From the NCBI RefSeq assembly GCF_015461805.1, contig NZ_JACVZE010000001.1, positions 372,001 through 436,000 on the forward strand: a stretch of DNA of 64,000 bases, given 5' to 3'. A program made the translations under genes and the position numbers. The stretch is from Pseudomonas pisciculturae (GTDB lineage: Bacteria > Pseudomonadota > Gammaproteobacteria > Pseudomonadales > Pseudomonadaceae). Of this stretch, positions 46,656-54,957 are shown piece by piece (position 1 is the first letter of the stretch; every line of letters starts with the position of its first letter). The notes beneath the pieces were generated by a model. That model was not told the DNA's origin and searched no databases. It saw only the letters and a program-made list of their open reading frames with translations.

Positions 46656-48032
46656 GTGTCCCGATCCTTTTCCCGTCGACAAATCCTGGGTGGTCTTGCA
46701 GGCCTAGCCGTCGTAGGCGTTGGTGCCGGTGGCGCCTACCGCTACTGGCTAGGGAAAGTCGCCGAGGCCGAGGCTGGGCACGATTACGAGTTGATCGCCG
46801 CACCGCTTGACGTAGAGCTGGTACCCGGTCACAAAACCGAGGCCTGGGCGTTTGGCCCGTCGGCGCCGGGCACTGAGTTGCGCGTACGCCAGGGCGAATG
46901 GCTGCGGGTGCGCTTTATCAACCACCTGCCGGTCGCCACCACCATCCACTGGCACGGCATCCGCCTGCCGTTGGAAATGGACGGCGTGCCCTACGTCTCC
47001 CAATTGCCGGTACTGCCTGGCGAATATTTCGACTATAAATTCCGCGTGCCCGACGCCGGCAGCTACTGGTATCACCCCCATGTGAACAGCAGCGAAGAAC
47101 TTGGCCGTGGCCTGGTCGGCCCGTTGATCATCGAAGAGCGCGAGCCTACCGGTTTCAAGCACGAACGCACCCTGAGTCTGAAGAGTTGGCACGTGGACGA
47201 GGAGGGTGCCTTTGTTGCGTTCAGCATCCCCCGTGAAGCGGCGCGTGGCGGTACCGCCGGGCGCTTGTCGACCATCAACGGCGTGTCCCAGGCAGTGATC
47301 GACCTGCCAGCCGGGCAGATCACCCGCGTGCGCCTGCTCAACCTCGACAACACCCTGACCTATCGCATCAACATCCCCGACGCCGAAGCGCAAATCTACG
47401 CACTCGATGGCAACCCGGTGGAGCCGCGCCCATTGGGCAAGGAATACTGGTTGGGCCCCGGCATGCGTATTTGCCTGGCGATCAAGGCGCCGCCGGTTGG
47501 CGAAGAGCTGTCGATCCGCAACGGCCCGGTACGCCTGGGCACTTTCCGCTCCGTGGCCAGCACTGATGCGCCCACCGAATGGCCACCCGCATTGCCCGCC
47601 AACCCGATTGCCGAACCCGACCTGGCCAATGCCGAGAAACTCAACTTCAATTTCGAGTGGGTCGGCACGGTCTCCGTGGACGATGGCCGGCCCCCGAGCC
47701 TGTGGCAGATCAACGGCCAGGCTTGGGACATTACCGACAAGACCTGCGCCGACCGTCCCATCGCCAAGCTTGAGAAGGGCAAGAGCTACATTTTTGAATT
47801 GAAGAACATGACCCAGTATCAACACCCGATTCACCTGCACGGCATGAGCTTCAAGGTGATCGCCTCGAACCGCCACAAGGTGATTCCGTATTTCACCGAC
47901 ACCTACCTGTTGGGCAAGAACGAACGCGCCCGCGTGGCGTTGGTGGCGGATAACCCGGGGGTGTGGATGTTCCATTGCCACGTGATCGACCACATGGAAA
48001 CCGGCCTGATGGCCGCTATCGAGGTGGCGTGA
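46656..48032 (+). CDS. Multicopper oxidase with Tat signal
   Basis: 458 residues from GTG 46656, which gives the Tat signal SRSFSRRQILGGLAGLAVVGVG. Three cupredoxin domains: TIHWHGIRLPLEMDGVP and YWYHPHVNSSEELGRGLVG in the first; HPIHLHGMSF and MFHCHVIDHMETGLMAAIEV in the last hold type 1, 2 and 3 copper ligands. The methionine-rich loop of CueO is not obvious, so laccase- or bilirubin-oxidase-like activity on phenols or metals is as likely as Cu(I) oxidation. It overlaps tadA by one base. Confidence 0.9.
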   Translation: MSRSFSRRQILGGLAGLAVVGVGAGGAYRYWLGKVAEAEAGHDYELIAAPLDVELVPGHKTEAWAFGPSAPGTELRVRQGEWLRVRFINHLPVATTIHWHGIRLPLEMDGVPYVSQLPVLPGEYFDYKFRVPDAGSYWYHPHVNSSEELGRGLVGPLIIEEREPTGFKHERTLSLKSWHVDEEGAFVAFSIPREAARGGTAGRLSTINGVSQAVIDLPAGQITRVRLLNLDNTLTYRINIPDAEAQIYALDGNPVEPRPLGKEYWLGPGMRICLAIKAPPVGEELSIRNGPVRLGTFRSVASTDAPTEWPPALPANPIAEPDLANAEKLNFNFEWVGTVSVDDGRPPSLWQINGQAWDITDKTCADRPIAKLEKGKSYIFELKNMTQYQHPIHLHGMSFKVIASNRHKVIPYFTDTYLLGKNERARVALVADNPGVWMFHCHVIDHMETGLMAAIEVA

Positions 48033-48532
48033 TGCGCCAGATTCGCCCCGCTTCCATCATCGACCGCAGCCGCGACCAGGACTTCATGCGCGAAGCCCTG
48101 GCGCTCGCCGCCCAAGGCGCTGCCTTGGGTGAAGTCCCTGTAGGCGCTGTGCTGGTGCAAAACGGTGAAATCGTCGGCCGCGGCTTCAACTGCCCCATCA
48201 GCGGCAACGACCCCAGCGCCCATGCCGAGATGGTCGCCATCCGCAATGCCGCCCAGGCCATCAGCAACTATCGCCTGGTGGGCAGCACGCTGTATGTGAC
48301 GCTGGAACCGTGCAGCATGTGCGCCGGCTTGATCGTGCATTCGCGGGTCGCGCGGGTGGTGTATGGCGCGCTTGAGCCCAAGGCTGGGATTGTGCAGAGC
48401 CAGGGGCAGTTTTTTACCCAGGGTTTTTTGAATCATCGGGTGTTGTTTGAAGGTGGGGTGTTGGCCGAAGAGTGCGGCGCGGTGCTGAGTGAGTTCTTCA
48501 AAGCCCGCCGGGCCAAGCCACAATCTAACTAA
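48032..48532 (+). CDS. tadA: tRNA-specific adenosine deaminase
   Basis: 166 residues from ATG 48032 (MRQIRPASIIDRSRDQDFMREALALA), overlapping the oxidase stop as TGATG. Zinc deaminase motifs: HAEMVAIRNA (HAE near 67-69) and TLEPCSMCAGLIVHSRVARVVYG (PCxxC). It converts A34 to inosine in tRNA-Arg(ACG). The N-terminus is longer than in E. coli TadA by about 10 residues. Confidence 0.95.
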   Translation: MRQIRPASIIDRSRDQDFMREALALAAQGAALGEVPVGAVLVQNGEIVGRGFNCPISGNDPSAHAEMVAIRNAAQAISNYRLVGSTLYVTLEPCSMCAGLIVHSRVARVVYGALEPKAGIVQSQGQFFTQGFLNHRVLFEGGVLAEECGAVLSEFFKARRAKPQSN

Positions 48533-48546
48533 TCTGCACAAACCAA

Positions 48547-48635
48547 TGTGGGAGCTGGCTTGCCTGCGATAGCTATCTGTCAGTCAACACATCAGTGACT
48601 AACAGATAGCTATCGCAGGCAAGCCAGCTCCCACA
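48547..48635. repeat. REPIN, family B
   Basis: TGTGGGAGCTGGCTTGCCTG and its inverse. The inner AGCTATCTGT/ACAGATAGCT also pairs, so the stem is longer than in the family-A copies. It lies between the convergent tadA and cmoB genes. Confidence 0.87.
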
Positions 48636-48670
48636 GTTTTGATCTCTATTTATTCAGAGAAACCGCACGG

Positions 48671-49627
48671 TTATTTGCGAGCGATGATCACTGCCCGCAT
48701 CGGCGCCGGCAGGCCTTCGATGGTTTTGCTGTGGTCTTCTGGGTCGAGGAAATCGCTGAGGGATTGATACTTCATCCACTCCGTACCCCGCTGTTCCTCG
48801 ACGGTGGTCACGCTCACGTCCACACACCGTATCTCACTGAACCCCGCACGCCGCAGCCACAGCATCAGCGCCGGCACCGAGGGCAGGAACCACACGTTAC
48901 GCATCTGCGCGTAGCGATCTTCCGGCACCAACACTTGCTGTTGATCGCCTTCGACGACCAAGGTTTCCAATACCAACTCGCCGCCCTTGACCAGGGTGTC
49001 TTTCAACGCCAGCAAATGCTCGATGGGCGAGCGCCGGTGGTAGAAAACCCCCATGGAAAACACCGTATCGAAGCCTTCCAGATTCGCCGGCAGGTCTTCA
49101 AACGGGAACGGTAAGTGCCACGCTTTAGGCTCGGACAAGTAACGCTGCACTGCCTGGAACTGGCAGAAAAACAACCAATTTGGGTCCACGCCAATCACAC
49201 TGTCGGCGCCCGCACCCAGCATGCGCCACATGTAATAACCGTTACCGCAGCCCACATCGAGGATGCGCTTACCCTTCAAATTCAAATGCGGCGCAACGCG
49301 GGACCACTTCCAGTCCGAACGCCATTCGGTGTCCACGTGCACGCCAAACAGGTGGAACGGGCCTTTGCGCCAAGGGCTCAGGCCCATCAGTGCGGTGTGC
49401 ATCTGCGCGCGGGTGGCGTCGTCGCAGTCGGTGTCCAGCACCAGGCCGTTCAACAGGTCTACTTCACTGGGCTGGATGGCCGGCAGCGCATCCAAGGCAC
49501 TCTGCCAACGCTCCAGGTCGCCATGGCCTTTTTCCATCTTGCTATCGAGTTGCGCTTGCAGGCCCTGGGCCCACACGGCCAAAGGAGTGCCGACCAAATG
49601 GCGGGCGAGGGGGGAGAGATCAATCAT
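48671..49627 (-). CDS. cmoB: tRNA U34 carboxymethyltransferase
   Basis: 318 residues. CmoB uses carboxy-SAM made by CmoA to form the cmo5U34 wobble base. Conserved parts: [24 protein letters not shown], the SAM-type motif [16 protein letters not shown] near 122-137, [19 protein letters not shown] and [27 protein letters not shown]. It overlaps cmoA by 4 bases (ATGA), so the pair is coupled. Confidence 0.96.
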   Translation of the reverse strand: MIDLSPLARHLVGTPLAVWAQGLQAQLDSKMEKGHGDLERWQSALDALPAIQPSEVDLLNGLVLDTDCDDATRAQMHTALMGLSPWRKGPFHLFGVHVDTEWRSDWKWSRVAPHLNLKGKRILDVGCGNGYYMWRMLGAGADSVIGVDPNWLFFCQFQAVQRYLSEPKAWHLPFPFEDLPANLEGFDTVFSMGVFYHRRSPIEHLLALKDTLVKGGELVLETLVVEGDQQQVLVPEDRYAQMRNVWFLPSVPALMLWLRRAGFSEIRCVDVSVTTVEEQRGTEWMKYQSLSDFLDPEDHSKTIEGLPAPMRAVIIARK

Positions 49628-50367
49628 GGCAAGGCAATCAACGAGGCAAAGTTAAGACACTGGAACCACGGCACGACTGTCGAGAACCCGGCCGCCAGCA
49701 GGCGTTCGCGGTGTTCTTCGAGGCTGTCGGGCTTCATGACGTTTTCGATGGCGCTGCGCTTCTGGGCGATTTCCAGTTCGCTGTAGCCGTTGGCGCGTTT
49801 GAACGCGATATGTAAATCGGTGAGCAGCGCATGTTCTTCGGGATCATTGAAGCGCAGCTTCTCCGAGAGAATCAGCGCACCGCCTGGTAGCAGCGACTGG
49901 CGGATGCGCGAGAGCAACGCCAGGCGCTCATCGGGGGCGATAAATTGCAGGGTGAAGTTCAACGCCACTACCGAGGCCGGTGCAAATTGCAAGGCGAGGA
50001 TATCGCCTTCGATGACCTCGACCGGCAGCAACTCCTGAAACATCGAGTCCTGGCCGTTGAGGTACTCTCGGCAGCGCTCAACCATCGCGGCCGAGTTATC
50101 CACAGCGATCACTCGGCAACCGTCGGTGCGCACATGGCGGCGCAACGCCTGGGTGACGGCGCCAAGGGACGAACCCAGGTCGTACAGCACGCTATTGGGC
50201 TGGGCAAACTGCGCCGCCAATACACCGAGGTTTTCGACGATGGTCGGGTAACCCGGCACCGAGCGCTTGATCATGTCGGGGAACACCCGCACCACGTCCT
50301 CGTTAAAGGCGAAGTCCGGCACCTGGGGCAGGGGCTGGGCGAATAGGCGATCGGGTTCTTTGCTCAC
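49624..50367 (-). CDS. cmoA: Carboxy-S-adenosyl-L-methionine synthase
   Basis: 247 residues. It converts SAM and prephenate to carboxy-SAM, the donor for CmoB. Family marks: [31 protein letters not shown], the Rossmann motif [20 protein letters not shown], and [39 protein letters not shown]. First gene of the cmoA-cmoB pair. Confidence 0.96.
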   Translation of the reverse strand: MSKEPDRLFAQPLPQVPDFAFNEDVVRVFPDMIKRSVPGYPTIVENLGVLAAQFAQPNSVLYDLGSSLGAVTQALRRHVRTDGCRVIAVDNSAAMVERCREYLNGQDSMFQELLPVEVIEGDILALQFAPASVVALNFTLQFIAPDERLALLSRIRQSLLPGGALILSEKLRFNDPEEHALLTDLHIAFKRANGYSELEIAQKRSAIENVMKPDSLEEHRERLLAAGFSTVVPWFQCLNFASLIALP

Positions 50368-50493
50368 GGTTGTTCCGGCGACGAAGGGGAAAGACCGGCA
50401 TTTTAGCCAAGTTGGCCCTCGCGTGCGCGGGTTGTCAGATCAGTCACGTGATAAATCGCACAGGATTACCACGTGGAATGGTCTGGTTAGCCG

Positions 50494-50952
50494 TTATGGA
50501 AAGAACTCGGCGTAAATAACGGTCTTCCCTTTGAGGCTGATCGATTTTCCTTCCGCGCTTTTTGTGATGACGTCGTAACGAAGTATGAAACGCGTGGAGT
50601 ACCCAGACCAAGTGGTCTCAATACGGACCTTGCCGCTTTTTGCAAGAAAGTCCGTGCCCTCTGAATCGTCAGCTCGCCCGCGGTACTCCCTGTACAACAA
50701 TTGGTAAAACAAGCCGTCCGATCCGTCCGCCGAATAGGTACCTGTCGGGATATCTTTGCTAAACGACAGCTCAAGACTTCTATGACTTTGAGGGGAGCTT
50801 TTGTTGAGGTCGATGACGAAATCTAGCTGACCGAAGAGTGAGTGCAGTTCGATATGGCTACTTTTGAACTTCGCCGCGTGGGGCGTGGTGAAGTTCGTTT
50901 TAGCTGACAGAGAAACTTTATAATCTGCCTCTTCCTGCTCTGTAGTGCTCAT
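50494..50952 (-). CDS. Hypothetical protein, low-GC orphan
   Basis: 152 residues from the ATG at 50952 (MSTTEQEEADYKVSLSAKTNF), which has AAGGA 6-7 bases upstream; the ATG 6 bases earlier sits on that site. It has no signal peptide, membrane segment or motif I know. The pattern is beta-rich (KSSHIELHSLFGQLDFVIDLNK, RSLELSFSKDIPTGTY, TTWSGYSTRFILRYDVI, KTVIYAEFFP), possibly a lipid-binding-cytolysin-like or sandwich fold. Base use is visibly AT-richer than in its neighbours, suggesting acquisition. It is not close enough to a neighbour to infer an operon. Confidence 0.6.
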   Translation of the reverse strand: MSTTEQEEADYKVSLSAKTNFTTPHAAKFKSSHIELHSLFGQLDFVIDLNKSSPQSHRSLELSFSKDIPTGTYSADGSDGLFYQLLYREYRGRADDSEGTDFLAKSGKVRIETTWSGYSTRFILRYDVITKSAEGKSISLKGKTVIYAEFFP

Positions 50953-51066
50953 GGCCATTCCTTGCGTGTATGTGTCGGGAGCAGCAATTACACTACAGAT
51001 GGATTTGAGCGGTGAACTGTCATAAATGACAGTGTTTTAGAAGGATTGGATATTACAGTTTTTGGG

Positions 51067-51723
51067 TTATCTCTTATTCTGCATCTTCAAGACCTGCTGC
51101 GATGCAAAGGCCGATGCAGTAATACCCCATTGGCCGAGCCAGTAAGTGGTAATCAGCCAATATGGCGCCGCATCGAACGCTACCACGAACCGATTGATGC
51201 CTATGAGCGTGTCGGAAAATACGAACGATGCCGCACCCGCCGCCGCCAATACGGCCGAGCGCTTCGATACGTCGCTGCCCAGTCGTGCCAACGCCCGCCA
51301 CAGCATGGCGCTGATCACCAGTGCATACACCACCACCGGAATCAGCAAGTCACCCAGGCCGTGGGAGATCAGAATGCTCAACAGGATCGCGCCCACGCCC
51401 AGCGCCAATACCAATGGCAAGAGTGCCAACCGACGGCAGTCACTCAAATAGGCCTTCAAGTACGCCAGGTGCGCAAACAAGAAAGCGCCGAGCCCGAAGA
51501 TAAACAGGTCGCCCGGCCAGGCGAGCAGCACGTCGCCCACCACAGAAAAAATCAGCCCCAGGCTGATCCAGCGTCGATAGTCGGTGGGCGGCGCGTCATG
51601 CAGCCAACCCAGCAGTGCCAGCACCGGTAACGGCTTGACCAGCAGGCACAGCAATGTGGCATGAGTGGCCAGGCCGTAGATAAAAGTGCCGGCGCCCATC
51701 AATGCAAGAATCAGCCATGGCAT
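51067..51723 (-). CDS. Lysoplasmalogenase-family (YhhN/TMEM86) membrane protein
   Basis: 218 residues, about eight membrane segments: LLCLLVKPLPVLALLGWLHD, RRWISLGLIFSVVGDVLLAWPGDLFIFGLGAFLFAHLAYLKAYL and LGVGAILLSILISHGLGDLLIPVVVYALVISAMLWRAL. The GDVLL and HxxY positions are family marks. Animal TMEM86 proteins hydrolyse the vinyl ether bond of lysoplasmalogens; the bacterial substrate is unknown. It starts 1 base after the stop of the I42 inhibitor gene. Confidence 0.83.
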   Translation of the reverse strand: MPWLILALMGAGTFIYGLATHATLLCLLVKPLPVLALLGWLHDAPPTDYRRWISLGLIFSVVGDVLLAWPGDLFIFGLGAFLFAHLAYLKAYLSDCRRLALLPLVLALGVGAILLSILISHGLGDLLIPVVVYALVISAMLWRALARLGSDVSKRSAVLAAAGAASFVFSDTLIGINRFVVAFDAAPYWLITTYWLGQWGITASAFASQQVLKMQNKR

Positions 51724-51724
51724 A

Positions 51725-52129
51725 TCAGTTCACCGTGATAGCGCAGTCGAAGGTGTCGGCGGGTTCGGCTTCGGGCTCCCAAGGTTGTTGGGAGGTCAGG
51801 CGCAAGCGACCCTGGCCTGCGGCGAAGGCCTGGAAGCGCCAGGTGGACTGGCCGCCACCACCGATCACACCGGACTCCGAACTGCTGTAGACCTCGGGGC
51901 TCAGTGCGCGCAGCACGCCGCCGGCGGAATCCTGAATAGCCCAGCGGTAGCCGGTGGTGGGGTTGCTGGGTAGGGTGAGGGTCAGGTTTTGGCCCGATTT
52001 CAGCTGGAGTGGGCAGGCGCTCTGGCTGTCCACGGTGACGTTTTGCTTCGGCGCACTGGCGCACGCGGCCAGCAGGGCAAGGCTCAAGGGGAGAAGCAGA
52101 CGGGCAGCGGTCATGGGGGCTCCGTTCAT
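51725..52129 (-). CDS. Chagasin-like (I42) peptidase-inhibitor lipoprotein
   Basis: 134 residues, or 129 from MTAARLLLPL (52114). Signal with lipobox LAAC near residue 22. The body has the I42 inhibitor loops: LTLPSNPTTGYRWAIQ (NPTTGY loop 2), GVIGGGGQSTWRFQAFAAGQG (GxGG loop 4) and LTSQQPWEPEAEP (RPW-like loop 6). Such proteins inhibit papain-type cysteine proteases; here it would sit on the periplasmic side or outer membrane. It lies upstream of the lysoplasmalogenase gene and downstream of lon, all on one strand. Confidence 0.82.
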   Translation of the reverse strand: MNGAPMTAARLLLPLSLALLAACASAPKQNVTVDSQSACPLQLKSGQNLTLTLPSNPTTGYRWAIQDSAGGVLRALSPEVYSSSESGVIGGGGQSTWRFQAFAAGQGRLRLTSQQPWEPEAEPADTFDCAITVN

Positions 52130-52202
52130 TCACGACGAAGGGCGAGCATAACCGAAGATGAGACAAGGTGTGACAGGAGGGAGTTGCGTTATGGCGGCTG
52201 AC

Positions 52203-52290
52203 GCCATCGCGGGCAAGCCCGGCTCCCACAGGGATCGGTGTTGTTCATGACAACACGGTCAACTGTGGGAGGGGGCTTGCCCCCGATGAG
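52203..52290. repeat. Two REP half-elements in reversed order
   Basis: ATCGCGGGCAAGCCCGGCTC-CCACA at 52205-52230 and TGTGGGAGGGGGCTTGCCCC at 52264-52283 face away from each other, the opposite of the REPIN order, and belong to different core families. They lie between the I42 gene and lon. Confidence 0.75.
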
Positions 52291-52314
52291 GCCAGCCCAG
52301 GCGCTACATAACTG

Positions 52315-54735
52315 TCAGAACAGCACCTTGGCCACATCCGCAAACCGCTTGGCAAAGTGCACGGTCATGCCTTCTTTCAAATACTCCGGCAACTCTTCAT
52401 AACTGCCCCGATTCGGCTCTGGCAGGATCAGCTCATGAATCTTCTGGCGCCGCGCCGCAATCACCTTCTCACGCACCCCGCCAATCGGCAGTACGTGCCC
52501 GGTCAGCGTCAGTTCGCCGGTCATGGCCACGCCTTTTTTCGGCGCCTGGTTACGCGCCAGTGAAAGCAACGCACTGGCCATGGTCACCCCGGCACTCGGG
52601 CCGTCTTTGGGCGTGGCGCCTTCCGGCACGTGCAAGTGTACGAAGGCTTCGTCGAAGAACTTCGGGTCACCGCCAAACGACTTCAGGTTCGAGCTGATGT
52701 AGCTGTAGGCAATTTCGGCAGACTCCTTCATCACCTCACCCAACTGCCCGGTGAGCTTGAAGCCACGGTTGAGCGTATGGATGCGCGTCGCCTCGATTGG
52801 CAAGGTCGCGCCGCCCATGCTGGTCCAGGCCAGACCGGTGATCACACCGGTACCTGAAAGCACCTGCTCATTGCGAAACACCGGCATGCCCAAGGAACTT
52901 TCCAGGTCTTTGTTGCCGATCTTGATCACCGAGTCTGGCTCATCGAGCAACTTGACCACCGCCTTGCGCACGAGCTTGCCCAGCTGTTTCTCCAACTGGC
53001 GTACCCCGGCTTCACGGGCATAACCGTCGATCAATGCACGCAGGGCGCCATCGCTGATGCTCAGGCTGGTTTTGGCCACGCCGGCTTTTTCCAGCTGTTT
53101 TGGCCACAGGTGGCGTTTGGCGATGGCGACTTTTTCTTCGGTGATATAGCCCGACAGGCGAATCACTTCCATGCGGTCCAACAACGGGCCGGGGATCGAG
53201 TCCAGGGTGTTGGCGGTGCACACGAACAGCACTTTGGACAGGTCCAGGCGCAGGTCGAGGTAGTGGTCGAGGAATTCGACGTTCTGCTCCGGGTCCAGGG
53301 TTTCCAGCAAGGCCGACGCCGGGTCGCCCTGGAAGCTCTGGCCCATCTTGTCGATCTCGTCGAGCATGATCACCGGGTTCATCACTTCAACATCTTTGAG
53401 CGCCTGCACCAGCTTGCCCGGCAGGGCGCCGATGTAGGTGCGGCGATGGCCTTTGATCTCAGCCTCGTCGCGCATGCCGCCGACGCTGAACCGATAGAAC
53501 GGCCGCCCCAGCGACTCAGCGATGGATTTACCCACGCTGGTCTTGCCCACGCCCGGCGGGCCCACCAGCAGCACGATGGAGCCGGCGACTTCGCCTTTGT
53601 AGGCGCCCACCGCCAGGAACTCGAGGATACGGCTCTTGATGTCGTCCAGCCCGGCATGGTGTTTATCCAACACCTTGCGGGCGTGTTTGAGGTCGAGTTT
53701 GTCCTCGCCGTACACGCCCCAGGGCACCGAGGTGGCCCAGTCCAAATAGTTGCGTGTGACCGCGTATTCCGGCGAGCCGGTTTCGAGGATCGACAGCTTG
53801 TTCAGTTCTTCATCGATGCGTTTTTGCGCCTGGGGCGGCAGCACTTTGCCTTCCAGGCGTTGCTCGAACTGTTCCACATCGGCGCTGCGGTCGTCCTTGG
53901 TCAAACCCAGCTCTTGCTGGATGACCTTGAGCTGTTCCTTGAGGAAAAACTCGCGCTGGTGCTCGCCGATCTTGCGGTTCACCTCGGCCGACAGTTCTTT
54001 TTGCAGGCGCGCGACTTCAACTTCTTTGCGCAGCATCGGCAATACCTTTTCCATGCGTTTGAGCATGGGCACGCAGTCCAGCACTTCCTGCAACTCGTTA
54101 CCGGTGGCCGAGGTCAACGCAGCGGCGAAGTCGGTGAGGGGTGAGGGGTCGTTGGGGCTGAAGCGGTTGAGGTAGTTCTTCAACTCTTCGCTGTACAGCG
54201 GGTTGAGCGGCAGCAGTTCCTTGATCGCATTGATCAGCGCCATGCCGTAGGCCTTGACCTCGTCGGTCGGCTGGGTGGGCTGGTGTGGGTATTCGACTTC
54301 CACCAGGTACGGCGGGCGATGATGTTTGAGCCAGGTCTTGATGCGTACGCGGGTCAGGCCCTGGGCGACGAATTGCAGTTTGCCGTTCTCGCGGCTGGCG
54401 TGGTGCACCTTTACCAGGGTGCCATACAGCGGCAGGGCGGAGGTGTCGAAGTGCCGTGGGTCTTCAGGTGGTGTTTCCATGAAGAACAGGGCAAGGGAGT
54501 GGTGGTCGGACTTGCTCACCAGCTCCAGGGTCTCGGCCCACGGCTCTTCATTGACGATGACCGGCAACACCTGCGCCGGAAAGAACGGCCGATTATGGAT
54601 CGGGATGATATAGACCTTGTCCGGCAGGTTTTGCCCGGGGAGGGCCAGGCCAGTGTTGGACGAAGGGGTTTCAGCGTTTTCGGGGTCGGCGTAGTCGTTC
54701 AAGTCGTAATCAGGGAAGGCTTGCTGGTCGCTCAT
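52315..54735 (-). CDS. Lon-type ATP-dependent protease (AsrA-like second Lon)
   Basis: 806 residues. N-terminal Lon substrate domain (KVYIIPIHNRPFFPAQVLPVIV), AAA+ domain with Walker A GPPGVGKTSVGKSIAESLG near 400 and Walker B VIMLDEIDKMG, sensor regions, and the Ser-Lys protease domain (PEGATPKDGPSAGVTMASALLSL; catalytic lysine in GGVREKVIAARR). The N-terminal extension (DYDLNDYADPENAETPSS) and the absence of clpX and hupB beside it suggest the paralogue known as AsrA in P. aeruginosa rather than housekeeping Lon; that match is from memory of gene context. Confidence 0.9.
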   Translation of the reverse strand: MSDQQAFPDYDLNDYADPENAETPSSNTGLALPGQNLPDKVYIIPIHNRPFFPAQVLPVIVNEEPWAETLELVSKSDHHSLALFFMETPPEDPRHFDTSALPLYGTLVKVHHASRENGKLQFVAQGLTRVRIKTWLKHHRPPYLVEVEYPHQPTQPTDEVKAYGMALINAIKELLPLNPLYSEELKNYLNRFSPNDPSPLTDFAAALTSATGNELQEVLDCVPMLKRMEKVLPMLRKEVEVARLQKELSAEVNRKIGEHQREFFLKEQLKVIQQELGLTKDDRSADVEQFEQRLEGKVLPPQAQKRIDEELNKLSILETGSPEYAVTRNYLDWATSVPWGVYGEDKLDLKHARKVLDKHHAGLDDIKSRILEFLAVGAYKGEVAGSIVLLVGPPGVGKTSVGKSIAESLGRPFYRFSVGGMRDEAEIKGHRRTYIGALPGKLVQALKDVEVMNPVIMLDEIDKMGQSFQGDPASALLETLDPEQNVEFLDHYLDLRLDLSKVLFVCTANTLDSIPGPLLDRMEVIRLSGYITEEKVAIAKRHLWPKQLEKAGVAKTSLSISDGALRALIDGYAREAGVRQLEKQLGKLVRKAVVKLLDEPDSVIKIGNKDLESSLGMPVFRNEQVLSGTGVITGLAWTSMGGATLPIEATRIHTLNRGFKLTGQLGEVMKESAEIAYSYISSNLKSFGGDPKFFDEAFVHLHVPEGATPKDGPSAGVTMASALLSLARNQAPKKGVAMTGELTLTGHVLPIGGVREKVIAARRQKIHELILPEPNRGSYEELPEYLKEGMTVHFAKRFADVAKVLF

Positions 54736-54848
54736 GGGGCACCTGCATAAGGAAGTATGCAGGTTAGATGGGGCAGGGCGGCGGTGGTTTCAATGGTGGG
54801 GGGCAGATAGCAACATATTGCATGATTTTTTAAGAACGCCGCAGGTCC

Positions 54849-54943
54849 AAATGTGGGAGCGGGCTTGCTCGCGAATGCGGTGGATCAGTCAAAGATGTAT
54901 CTACTGACACACCGTATTCGCGAGCAAGCCCGCTCCCACATTT
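54849..54943. repeat. REPIN, family C (CGGGCTTGCTCGCG core)
   Basis: AAATGTGGGAGCGGGCTTGC and its inverse, 95 bases, between the start of lon and the end of the GntR gene. This third core type occurs once in the window. Confidence 0.87.
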
Positions 54944-54957
54944 TGAATTGTGTTGAG

